6,904 nt of DNA from JBOIBN01 sp050739575. GTDB lineage: Bacteria > Pseudomonadota > Gammaproteobacteria > JAKDMP01. The notes below the pieces were generated by a model, which saw nothing but the letters and a program-made list of their open reading frames with translations, was not told the DNA's origin and searched no databases. The DNA lies in contig JBOIBN010000103.1 in the NCBI GenBank assembly GCA_050739575.1, forward strand, positions 1-6,904, read 5' to 3'. Within the stretch, counting starts at the first letter, position 1, and each line of letters starts with the position of its first letter. Position numbers and translations under genes: made by a program. Below, piece after piece: positions 1-5,513 of the stretch.

Positions 1-2
1 AG

Positions 3-107
3 CTGCGCTCAGCCATACGCAGCTACATCGACTTTTACAACACACGCAGATTACACTCAGCACTGAGCTACCATTCTCCAATCGAGTTCGAAGCCCAATG
101 TGCGTAA
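3..107 (+). CDS. IS3-family transposase, C-terminal end (partial)
   Basis: This is the frame open from the window edge to TAA at 105-107, giving 34 residues that end in ...SPIEFEAQCA. It contains FYNTRRLHSALSYHSP, the signature tail of the DDE integrase core (rve) in OrfB of IS3-family transposases. The last catalytic glutamate normally lies some 40 residues upstream of this motif, so it is outside the window. The enzyme cuts and joins IS ends. Whether the rest of the gene is intact cannot be seen. It overlaps by 8 bases the GTG that opens the HNH reading frame. Confidence 0.85.
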   Translation: MRSAIRSYIDFYNTRRLHSALSYHSPIEFEAQCA

Positions 108-852
108 CCCGCAGTGTCCACTTTTCCATAGGAACTCTCATGCATTCGGTATCGCTGACCACTTGGTGCTGAAAGGGTCCAATAGGATAGTCACAGAGAC
201 AAATGTTGCGCTCGATGGAAAATCGCTGAGAGTAGCAGGCCTGTTCGCTAAAGATAGCGATACAGGAAGCATAGTGCTTCTACACCGAGGCAAGGTTGGA
301 GGCGGCAGGAAAGGAATCGGAAAGACAGCATTCCTCTCCTGGTATAAAGGACCAACGGTTTCATTTATCTACACTGCTAAGCCAGATCGGCCGGAACACG
401 CCATTAAAGTTGCGGATCTCGGCGCTGCCGACGTAGCGAAGCAAATCGGAGAGTTCGTCATTGAGGTATCTAGGTTCAAGTCTGAGGAAATATGGCAGAA
501 AACAACGGAACTATCAGATTCTGAACTGACAAAGAAAGCCAAAGCATCAACTCGAAAGCCAAAGACGACAGCCTCGGTTACTACGTCATTTGCGCGAAAT
601 CCATACGTTTCTGAATACGCGAAGCGCAGGGCAAAGGGAATGTGTGATCTGTGTCGATCCGCAGCGCCGTTTATTGGCAGTGACGGCAATCCATATCTAG
701 AGTGCCATCATATTGACTGGCTTGCCAATAGCGGTTCTGATGCAATTGAAAATACGGTGGCATTGTGTCCCAACTGCCATCGTAGGATGCACATAGTCAA
801 GGATCCGAAGGATATCAAAAAGCTCAAAAATAGAGCGACACAATCACTGTGA
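100..852 (+). CDS. HNH endonuclease (McrA-like), 5' end replaced by the IS
   Basis: The reading frame is open from GTG at 100 (250 aa). Its C-terminal ~85 residues are a zinc-bound HNH nuclease domain: zinc pairs C182/C185 and C223/C226, the HH pair H203-H204, N218, and H227 in the CPNCHRRMH block. Before it lie a charged linker (~130-165) and a domain of ~100 residues containing LRVAGLF and LLHRGKVGGGRKGIGK that I do not recognise by name. This layout is known from 5-methylcytosine-specific McrA-like and other restriction-type HNH enzymes; the substrate is unknown. Residues 1-14 are IS sequence, no ATG occurs in frame before residue 181, and no Shine-Dalgarno precedes the GTG. The original start was therefore probably lost, and the product may be unexpressed or an IS-gene fusion. 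It is AT-richer than the genes to the right, and an attC site follows 7 bases after the stop, so it was probably an integron cassette gene. Confidence 0.8.
   Translation: MRNPQCPLFHRNSHAFGIADHLVLKGSNRIVTETNVALDGKSLRVAGLFAKDSDTGSIVLLHRGKVGGGRKGIGKTAFLSWYKGPTVSFIYTAKPDRPEHAIKVADLGAADVAKQIGEFVIEVSRFKSEEIWQKTTELSDSELTKKAKASTRKPKTTASVTTSFARNPYVSEYAKRRAKGMCDLCRSAAPFIGSDGNPYLECHHIDWLANSGSDAIENTVALCPNCHRRMHIVKDPKDIKKLKNRATQSL
115..140. repeat. Probable right terminal inverted repeat of the IS3-family element
   Basis: It begins TGTCCACTTTT, ends in CA, and lies 8 bases after the transposase stop. The reverse complement starts with TGA and has the AGTGGACA block where IS3-group ends carry it. The partner repeat is not in the window, so the length (26 bp) and border are inferred from the family pattern only. 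Confidence 0.45.
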
Positions 853-859
853 AGCTGTC

Positions 860-919
860 GGCCAACAAAGCGCTGCAGCCGACGCCGCAAAGCGGCGCGG
901 CTGAGCGCCGGCGTTATGC
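860..919 (+). repeat. attC: Integron attC recombination site (59-base-element type)
   Basis: A 60-base imperfect palindrome lies directly after the HNH stop codon. R'' is GGCCAAC (860-866) and R' is GTTATGC (913-919), pairing through AAC/GTT. The inner boxes GCGCT-G-CAGC (870-879) and GCTGAGCGC (900-908) pair fully except for one unpaired G at 875, the extrahelical base that sets strand choice for the integron integrase. The centre is a GC stem, 883-888 with 892-897, closed by loop AAA. The outer pairs R''/R' differ in their variable bases, as is usual. Position and orientation fit a cassette gene followed by its own attC. No integrase gene or attI is in the window. Confidence 0.82.
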
Positions 920-968
920 ATAAAAAAAGACTAGAAGCCACGCTACCCTTTGTTGCGCCAACCAGCGG

Positions 969-1256
969 TCACTTGAAACGTTCGGCTTCCTCGGAGCCTT
1001 TGGTGGTGTCGCCGGCGGTGTAGGCGTGGGCGCCGGCACCGGCTAGCTTGCCCTTGTCGACGATCAGGTACTCGGTGCGGATCGGTTTGCCGGCGAAGTA
1101 TGACTCCAGAATCTCGCGCGTGCCGGCGGCGTAGCCGGTCTGCGCCGAGAGCGAGGTTCCCGATGTGTGCGGCGTCATGCCGTGGTGCGGCATCGTCCGC
1201 CAGAAATGATCCTTCGGGGCGGGCTGGGGGAACCACACGTCGCCGGCGTAACCGGT
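969..1256 (-). pseudogene. fdh: NAD-dependent formate dehydrogenase, C-terminal remnant
   Basis: The minus strand encodes GYAGDVWFPQPAPKDHFW ... MTPHTSGTSLSAQ ... GTREILESYF ... EYLIVDKGKLAG ... GSEEAERFK, ending at TGA (969-971). This is the C-terminal quarter of the ~400-residue NAD-dependent formate dehydrogenase (formate + NAD+ to CO2 + NADH), homologous to the Pseudomonas sp. 101 enzyme. Residues equivalent to its D308, Q313, H332 and S334 are kept. The Rossmann NAD-binding domain, the formate-binding Asn and the active-site Arg are absent. Homology ends near 1256. The frame stays open upstream to an ATG at 1329-1331, but those ~25 codons do not resemble the enzyme. A 94-residue piece cannot be an active dehydrogenase. 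The natural C-terminus is present, so the loss is at the 5' side, where the tetR-emr cluster now lies. Confidence 0.85.
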
Positions 1257-1325
1257 TGCCGGGGAAGAGACGGTCCCACCTCGGACCGCTTCCGGCCCGA
1301 CCGGAATCAAGGCAGGCCCGCCCTC

Positions 1326-1354
1326 TTGCATTTGACTAAACAGTCAACTATAAT
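1326..1354 (+). promoter_or_regulatory. Predicted promoter of tetR
   Basis: A perfect -10 box TATAAT lies at 1349-1354 and TTGCAT at 1326-1331 can serve as the -35 box, with a 17-base spacer. The 16-bp palindromic operator (1332-1347) fills that spacer, so bound repressor would block RNA polymerase. The expected start of transcription is about 1361, which is the A of the tetR ATG. This is inference from spacing; no transcript data were available. Confidence 0.6.
1332..1347. promoter_or_regulatory. Operator 1 (TetR-type palindrome) before tetR
   Basis: TTGACT-AAAC-AGTCAA is a perfect inverted repeat with 6-bp arms. A second copy with identical arms sits before emrA (2023-2038), in both cases one base ahead of the -10 box. 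Small palindromes between -35 and -10 of a tetR-family gene are the usual sites of autorepression. Confidence 0.8.
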
Positions 1355-1360
1355 GTGCCC

Positions 1361-1972
1361 ATGGGACGAGTAAGTGACGCTAGGGAACGCCTGATGGACG
1401 CGGCCACCGAGTTGACTTGGGAACGGGGTTACAACGCGGTGACGGTGGATGCCATCTGCGAGCGCGCGGGCGTGAAGAAGGGCAGCTTCTACCATTTCTT
1501 CGAGTCCAAGGCGGCGCTTGCGCTCGCCGCCATGGAGGATGCCTGGCAGACGAGGCGGCCCAAAATGGACGCGGCGTTTTCCGTGAGTAATCCGCCCTTG
1601 GAGCGGCTGAAACAGTATTTTGAAGCGCTTTACCAAAGCCAGCTTGAGATGAGCAAGACCCAAGGTCGCGTGCTCGGGTGCCCGTTTTTCAGCCTCGGCA
1701 TGGAAAGTGGCGGCTTGGATCCGGAAGTCTGGCACGCTTCGCAACGGTACGTGAAGCGCAAGCACGGATACATCGAGGCGGCCATCCGCGATGCGCAGAC
1801 AGCAGGGTTGGTTGATGTATCCAGCGTGGAAGAGGCGGTGCAAGGCGTCCAGACGCTTATGGAAGGTGCAATGGCCAGGGCTCGCGTGCAGGGCAATCCG
1901 GAACCGTTGCGCGGGTTGTACGAACAGGCGCTACGGCTGCTCGGCGCCAAACGGACAGTCAAGGAAGCATAG
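1361..1972 (+). CDS. TetR/AcrR-family transcriptional repressor of the emr operon
   Basis: The product is 203 residues, a normal TetR-family length. The N-terminal helix-turn-helix covers roughly residues 8-54, with the family signature TVDAICERAGVKKGSFYHFFESK (residues 28-50, split here: TVDAICERAGV then KKGSFYHFFESK). The C-terminal part is the all-helical ligand-binding and dimerisation domain. It has a GC motif (LGCPFFSLGMES, C107), as in NemR-like members where a cysteine at a similar position senses electrophiles; applying this here is inference. The only other cysteine is C33 in the DNA-binding domain. I chose ATG 1361 over GTG 1355 because the GTG overlaps the end of the -10 box. No Shine-Dalgarno precedes it and transcription should start about at the ATG, so the message is probably leaderless. 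The gene lies 71 bases before ATG 2044 and 98 before the chosen emrA start. The two matching operators suggest it represses itself and emrAB. Confidence 0.92.
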   Translation: MGRVSDARERLMDAATELTWERGYNAVTVDAICERAGVKKGSFYHFFESKAALALAAMEDAWQTRRPKMDAAFSVSNPPLERLKQYFEALYQSQLEMSKTQGRVLGCPFFSLGMESGGLDPEVWHASQRYVKRKHGYIEAAIRDAQTAGLVDVSSVEEAVQGVQTLMEGAMARARVQGNPEPLRGLYEQALRLLGAKRTVKEA

Positions 1973-2016
1973 CGAGGGCAAGAACAGACCATGTAGCAAT
2001 TTTCTCTTTTTTTATC

Positions 2017-2045
2017 AGCAACTTGACTAACTAGTCAACTATTAT
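2017..2045 (+). promoter_or_regulatory. Predicted promoter of the emrAB operon
   Basis: TATTAT at 2040-2045 is a good -10 box, placed relative to the operator exactly as TATAAT is at tetR. The -35 region at the standard spacing (about 2017-2022, AGCAAC) matches the consensus poorly, so basal activity may be low. The expected transcript start near 2052 leaves a short leader carrying the Shine-Dalgarno at 2059-2063. The ATG at 2044 overlaps the -10 box and so would not be in the message. Confidence 0.5.
2023..2038. promoter_or_regulatory. Operator 2 (TetR-type palindrome) before emrA
   Basis: TTGACTA-AC-TAGTCAA is a perfect inverted repeat with 7-bp arms. It shares both outer TTGACT/AGTCAA arms with operator 1, and the flanking bases also match (CTATTATG here, CTATAATG there). 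It sits one base before the predicted -10 box of emrA, the same geometry as at tetR. Confidence 0.82.
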
Positions 2046-2058
2046 GATTTCGTTAAGT

Positions 2059-2063
2059 AGGAG
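2059..2063 (+). promoter_or_regulatory. Ribosome binding site that sets the emrA start
   Basis: AGGAG lies 7 bases before GTG 2071. No comparable site precedes the in-frame ATG at 2044. With the predicted transcript start near 2052 this favours GTG 2071 as the true start. Confidence 0.7.
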
Positions 2064-2070
2064 ATCCCAA

Positions 2071-3312
2071 GTGAGCAGTGAAAACAATCCCGAGAAAGAT
2101 GTCGAAAAAACTCCTGATCCCCGCAAGCGCAAGCGCCGCATCGCGCTCGTGAGTCTCGCGGTGATATTCGCCGCTCTCGGCGTCACCTATGGCGCCTACT
2201 GGGCAGTCGTGGGGCGCTATCGCCAATCCACCGACGATGCGTACGTCGCCGGCAATAGCGTCGCGGTCATGGCTCAGGAGAAAGGCACCGTAGTTGCGGT
2301 GCTGGCCGACGACACGGTGCGGGTTCACCAAGGGCAGACGCTGATCCGGCTCGACGGCGCCGATGCGCGCATCGCCTTGCAGGAGGCGAAGGCGCAGCTC
2401 GCCGCCACGGTTCGTCAAACCAACGCGCTGTACGCAAACGAAAAGCAGTTGCAGGCCGAGGTTGCCAAGCAGCGGGCGACGCTCGAACTGGCCCGAAGCG
2501 ATTATTCGCGCAACAAGAAGATGAATGGGCTGGGCTATTACTCGACCAAGAATCTTGAGCACAGCGCCACGCTCGTGGACGTGGACAAGCGCGGGCTTAC
2601 GGCGGCGGAACAGGCGCTGCAAGGCGTTCGCGCCCGATTGAAGGAAAGCGGCATTGCCGATAACCCGGAAGTTCGGCTCGCGGCTGCCCGGGTGAGCGCT
2701 GCCTATCTCGCGCTTAAAAGAACCACCATCGTTGCGCCGGTCTCGGGCTACGTCGCGCAACGCAGTGTGCAGGTCGGCGAGGACATAGATCCCGGCACGG
2801 CGCTGATGGCGATCGTGCCACTCAATCAGCTTTGGGTCGAGGCCAATTTCAAGGAGTCGCAACTCGGCAGCATTAACATCGGTCAGCCCGTGACCATGCA
2901 AGCCGACGCGTATGGCGGCTCGGCGACTTTTCACGGCCGGGTGATCGGCGTCGGCGCGGGAACCGGGAGTGCCTTCTCACTGTTGCCGCCGCAGAACGCG
3001 ACCGGCAACTGGATCAAGGTCGTGCAGCGCGTGCCCGTGCGCATCGGCATCTCGCAGGCGGATTTAGCACGCCACCCTTTGCGAATCGGTCTGTCCATGG
3101 ACGTCACTGTCGAGACGGGCCGCGACGCGAGCGCCGTCATGGGCAAGATAGTCGATCCGGGCGCATACAAAACCACGGTCTACGACGCGCAGGCAGCCGG
3201 CGCCAAACAGCTCATCGCACAAATTATTCGCGATAACGGCGGCGACGGTTCGGTAAAAGAGGTGGCGGCTTCGGATTCCGATTCCAGAACTGGTGCCCCC
3301 CATGGGGAGTAA
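2071..3312 (+). CDS. emrA: EmrA-type membrane fusion protein (HlyD family) of a multidrug efflux pump
   Basis: The product is 413 residues from GTG 2071 (422 from the longer ATG 2044). It has a cytoplasmic, basic N-terminus (PDPRKRKRR), one membrane anchor at about 23-46, the first half of a biotinyl-lipoyl domain at about 53-96 (STDDAYVAGN ... VHQGQTLIRLD), and a long alpha-helical hairpin at about 98-215. The second lipoyl half and beta-barrel follow (APVSGYVAQRSVQVGEDI, then LWVEANFKESQL). TGNWIKVVQRVPVRI near 310-325 is a hallmark of EmrA. The protein bridges EmrB in the inner membrane to a TolC-like outer-membrane channel across the periplasm. No outer-membrane factor is in the window, so the pump probably borrows one encoded elsewhere. 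The end overlaps the emrB start by 11 bases, indicating translational coupling. The tail of about 55 residues after VTVETGRD is longer than I would expect and poorly conserved. Confidence 0.93.
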   Translation: MSSENNPEKDVEKTPDPRKRKRRIALVSLAVIFAALGVTYGAYWAVVGRYRQSTDDAYVAGNSVAVMAQEKGTVVAVLADDTVRVHQGQTLIRLDGADARIALQEAKAQLAATVRQTNALYANEKQLQAEVAKQRATLELARSDYSRNKKMNGLGYYSTKNLEHSATLVDVDKRGLTAAEQALQGVRARLKESGIADNPEVRLAAARVSAAYLALKRTTIVAPVSGYVAQRSVQVGEDIDPGTALMAIVPLNQLWVEANFKESQLGSINIGQPVTMQADAYGGSATFHGRVIGVGAGTGSAFSLLPPQNATGNWIKVVQRVPVRIGISQADLARHPLRIGLSMDVTVETGRDASAVMGKIVDPGAYKTTVYDAQAAGAKQLIAQIIRDNGGDGSVKEVAASDSDSRTGAPHGE

Positions 3313-4840
3313 TTTTCCGCCGATCACCGGCGTCCGGCTTGTACTGCTTACGGTCGGCGTCTCGCTCGGGTTGTTCATGAACGTCCTGGACACCTCGATC
3401 GCGAACGTAGCGATTCCGACGATCGCCGGCAATCTCGCGGTGAGCCCCGACGAAGGCACGTGGGTGATAACCTCCTTCGCGGTCAGTCTCGCGATTGCGC
3501 TGCCGCTGACCGGATGGCTCGGGAAACGTTTCGGCCAAGTGCGGCTGTTTCTCGCCGCGACGCTGCTGTTCTCGCTCCTTTCGTTGCTCTGCGGTCTCGC
3601 GACATCGCTCCCGATGCTGATTCTGTGCCGTGTGCTGCAGGGCGCAGTCGCGGGCCCCATGATCCCGCTCTCGCAAAGCCTCCTGCAGATGAACTATCCA
3701 CCGGAAAAACAGGGGACGGCGCTTTCCATCTGGGGCATGATCGCGGTCGTCGCACCGGTCGTGGGCCCTGTCCTCGGCGGCGTGGTCACCGACGACTTCA
3801 GTTGGCCGTGGGTGTTCTACATCAACGTACCCATCGGTCTGGTCGCGGTGGCGATCACTGCCTTCATATTGCGCGGCCGCGAAACCGAAAAGGAACGCCG
3901 CCCGATGGACAAGATCGGCCTCGGGTTGCTGATCGTCGGCGTCGCGAGCCTGCAGATCATGCTCGACAAGGGCAACGAACTCGCCTGGTTTTCCTCATCC
4001 ACTATCTGCTGGCTCGCCGCGATCGCCGTAGTCGCGCTGAGTTTCTTTGTGGCCTGGGAATTGACTGAAAGGAACCCGGTCGTGGATTTGACCTTGTTCG
4101 GCCGGCGGAACTTTACGGTAGCGACGCTGGCCATCAGTCTCGGCTATTTGACGTTCTTCGGCAGCATCATCATATTTCCGCTGTGGCTGCAGACCGAGAT
4201 GGGCTACACGGCCACCTGGGCGGGGATCGCTGCCGCGCCGGTTGGTTTGCTGGCGGTGTTCGTTGCGCCGATGGTAGGCGGTTTGATGCGGCGATTCGAT
4301 CCGAGACTGCTGGTGACGATTGCGTTTGCGCTGTTTGCCGGCGTGTCCTTCTGGATTTCCCGTTTCGCGACGAACGTGGACCTCGCGCAGTTGATGGTTC
4401 CGCGCCTGGTGTTTGGCATCGGCATACCGCTGTTCTTTATTCCGCTGATCGCGATGTCGGTCTCCGGTTTGCCTCCGGAACGTATCGCCAGCGCATCAGG
4501 CTTGTTCAATTTCATGCGCATGCTTGCTGGCGGTTTCGGCGCCTCAATAAGCGTCGCGATATGGGACCAGCGCCAGGCCTTGCACGACGCCCGGCTTTCC
4601 GAGGTTGCGACCGTGCACAATCCCTTCACCAACGAAGTATTCAACAAACTGGGCGAACTCGGAATGAGCGCGAAGGCTTCGCTCGCCGATCTGGCTCACG
4701 TGATCAGCCAGCAATCCTTCATGCTCGCGACCAACGATTTCTTCTGGCTGTCCGGCTGGGTCTTTCTCGCATTGCTGGGATTGGTCTGGTTTGCCAAAAG
4801 ATCGGGCGGAGGCTCCGCTCCTGCCGGTGCAGGCGAGTGA
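3302..4840 (+). CDS. emrB: EmrB-type DHA2 family multidrug efflux transporter (14 TM, MFS)
   Basis: The product is 512 residues, normal for EmrB. It starts with TM1 carrying FMNVLDTSIANVAIPTIAG (DHA2 motif D1), then GTWVITSFAVSLAIALPLTGW, the loop 2-3 motif A region GWLGKRFGQVR, RVLQGAVAGPMIPLSQSLL, and the antiporter motif C region APVVGPVLGGVVTD, followed by SWPWVFYINVPIG. SGLPPERIASASGLFNFMR near residue 390 is also typical of EmrB. Hydrophobic segments run throughout, fitting 14 helices. It exchanges protons for hydrophobic toxins such as uncouplers, working with EmrA; the actual substrate here is not known. ATG 3302 overlaps emrA by 11 bases. GTG 3293 is possible but less likely, and neither has a clear Shine-Dalgarno, fitting coupling to emrA. 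I see no missing motif. Confidence 0.95.
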   Translation: MGSNFPPITGVRLVLLTVGVSLGLFMNVLDTSIANVAIPTIAGNLAVSPDEGTWVITSFAVSLAIALPLTGWLGKRFGQVRLFLAATLLFSLLSLLCGLATSLPMLILCRVLQGAVAGPMIPLSQSLLQMNYPPEKQGTALSIWGMIAVVAPVVGPVLGGVVTDDFSWPWVFYINVPIGLVAVAITAFILRGRETEKERRPMDKIGLGLLIVGVASLQIMLDKGNELAWFSSSTICWLAAIAVVALSFFVAWELTERNPVVDLTLFGRRNFTVATLAISLGYLTFFGSIIIFPLWLQTEMGYTATWAGIAAAPVGLLAVFVAPMVGGLMRRFDPRLLVTIAFALFAGVSFWISRFATNVDLAQLMVPRLVFGIGIPLFFIPLIAMSVSGLPPERIASASGLFNFMRMLAGGFGASISVAIWDQRQALHDARLSEVATVHNPFTNEVFNKLGELGMSAKASLADLAHVISQQSFMLATNDFFWLSGWVFLALLGLVWFAKRSGGGSAPAGAGE

Positions 4841-4868
4841 CCGGCACGCACCGGGGCCACCAGTGGCC
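4824..4868 (+). other. Two adjacent inverted repeats across the emrB stop
   Basis: CCGGTGC (4824-4830) pairs with GCACCGG (4848-4854), enclosing the emrB stop codon. Directly next to it GGCCA (4855-4859) pairs with TGGCC (4864-4868) around loop CCAG. No T-run follows, so this is not a standard intrinsic terminator. It may tune how much message passes from emrB to the next genes or protect a 3' end. In GC-rich DNA such pairings can arise by chance. Confidence 0.35.
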
Positions 4869-4889
4869 GAATCAAAAGGAGATGCAATC

Positions 4890-5513
4890 ATGATTACCGT
4901 CAACACGAATGACATTCCCGACCAAGGGCTGCCCTTGCGGGCCGGGCTGTGGCTCGCGCAGGCGCTGCTGGCCGGCGTGTATCTGCCCACCGGCATAGCG
5001 GCGCTTTTCCTGCCCGCGGCACAGGTCTTGGCAATAGCCCCTTGGGCCGGGCATCTGCCCGAACAGGTTTTGATGTTCATCTGCGCCGCGGACCTGGCCG
5101 CAGGTCTGGGCGTGTTGTTGCCGTCGCTGACGCGGATCGCGCCGAAGCTCGCCGTGCTTGCGGCCGTATGTTCGGCGGCGCTCCAGGGGATCGCCATATT
5201 CTTTCACGCCCTCTTCGGCGTGTTACCCACGCCGCTCCCCGTGAACCTGGCCGTAATCGCCCTGTCAGTGTTCGTCGCCTGGGGCAGGTCGGGCAAGGCA
5301 GCGATCACACCGCTACGGCAAGAGCGGGACATGTCGGCCATGGACGCCTTCGCCAGCGAGCAGGCCGACAGGTCGGCAGATCGCAGAGGAGCGCGCCGGC
5401 GGGCGGCACTGAGGCACAAGATCAGCAGCAATGAAGGTATCCGGATTCAACGGGGTATGCGCGGCACCCCTTCTCGTCACGCGAAAGTACAGAGGAGATT
5501 TTGTAATGAGTAA
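4890..5513 (+). CDS. DoxX-like integral membrane protein with abnormal C-terminal tail
   Basis: The product is 207 residues from ATG 4890, which has AAGGAG at 4876-4881, 8 bases ahead. Longer upstream starts lie inside emrB and are rejected. Four hydrophobic segments at about 17-42, 58-80, 86-108 and 114-131 and the sequence style match small DoxX-like (DoxX_2) inner-membrane proteins, which usually end soon after the fourth helix (here WGRSGKAAI). Their function is poorly known; some relatives are linked to quinone redox or thiol stress. The remaining ~65 residues are rich in Arg and end in KVQRRFCNE, unlike the family. They run across the next gene's Shine-Dalgarno and overlap its start by 8 bases. 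Dropping one base near 5373 would give a short tail ending RQIAEERAGGRH at a TGA (5410-5412), so a frameshift that extended the protein is possible. The gene follows emrB by 49 bases and is probably in the same operon. Confidence 0.75.
   Translation: MITVNTNDIPDQGLPLRAGLWLAQALLAGVYLPTGIAALFLPAAQVLAIAPWAGHLPEQVLMFICAADLAAGLGVLLPSLTRIAPKLAVLAAVCSAALQGIAIFFHALFGVLPTPLPVNLAVIALSVFVAWGRSGKAAITPLRQERDMSAMDAFASEQADRSADRRGARRRAALRHKISSNEGIRIQRGMRGTPSRHAKVQRRFCNE

Larger units (their letters stand above)
1..140 (+). mobile_element. 3' end of an IS3-family insertion sequence (left part outside window)
   Basis: The stretch holds the last codons of an IS3-type transposase (3-107) followed by a short non-coding end. 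From 115 the sequence starts TGTCCACTTTT and runs to a CA at 139-140. Read from the other strand this starts TGA and carries AGTGGACA at positions 19-26, the same layout as the ends of IS3-group elements (5'-TG...CA-3', with a GTGGACA block about 18 bases in). I therefore place the IS end at 140. The family call from the protein is firm. The exact border is inferred, because the left end and the target duplication are outside the window. The IS abuts an HNH gene with no start of its own. Confidence 0.75.

Noticed and set aside
919..968. Terminator for the minus-strand formate dehydrogenase remnant (T7 on that strand)
   Set aside because: Only 3-4 bp stems can be drawn before the T-run; too weak to call.
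969..1331. Formate dehydrogenase remnant read as an intact 120-residue gene from ATG 1329-1331
   Set aside because: The first ~25 residues do not resemble the enzyme and the cofactor domain is missing; it is a remnant, not a small gene.
1332..1354. TTGACT of the operator as the -35 box of tetR
   Set aside because: It would lie only 11 bases from TATAAT; TTGCAT at 1326-1331 gives the normal 17-base spacer.
1307..1843. Long minus-strand open frame opposite tetR (178 codons)
   Set aside because: It is the antisense of a clear TetR-family gene, has no recognisable domain, and its composition follows from the plus-strand codons.
1995..2022. T-rich stretch after tetR as an intrinsic terminator
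   Set aside because: There is a T-run at about 2001-2013 but no GC stem directly before it.
2053..2934. 293-codon minus-strand open frame opposite emrA
   Set aside because: Shadow of emrA in GC-rich DNA; no domain and no ribosome site seen.
4183..4893. 236-codon plus-strand frame overlapping emrB
   Set aside because: Out of frame with a fully conserved EmrB sequence; Arg- and Cys-rich product typical of a shadow frame.
4949..5434. 161-codon plus-strand frame inside the DoxX-like gene
   Set aside because: The DoxX frame gives clean membrane helices and a good ribosome site; this frame gives Arg/Gly-rich low-sense sequence.
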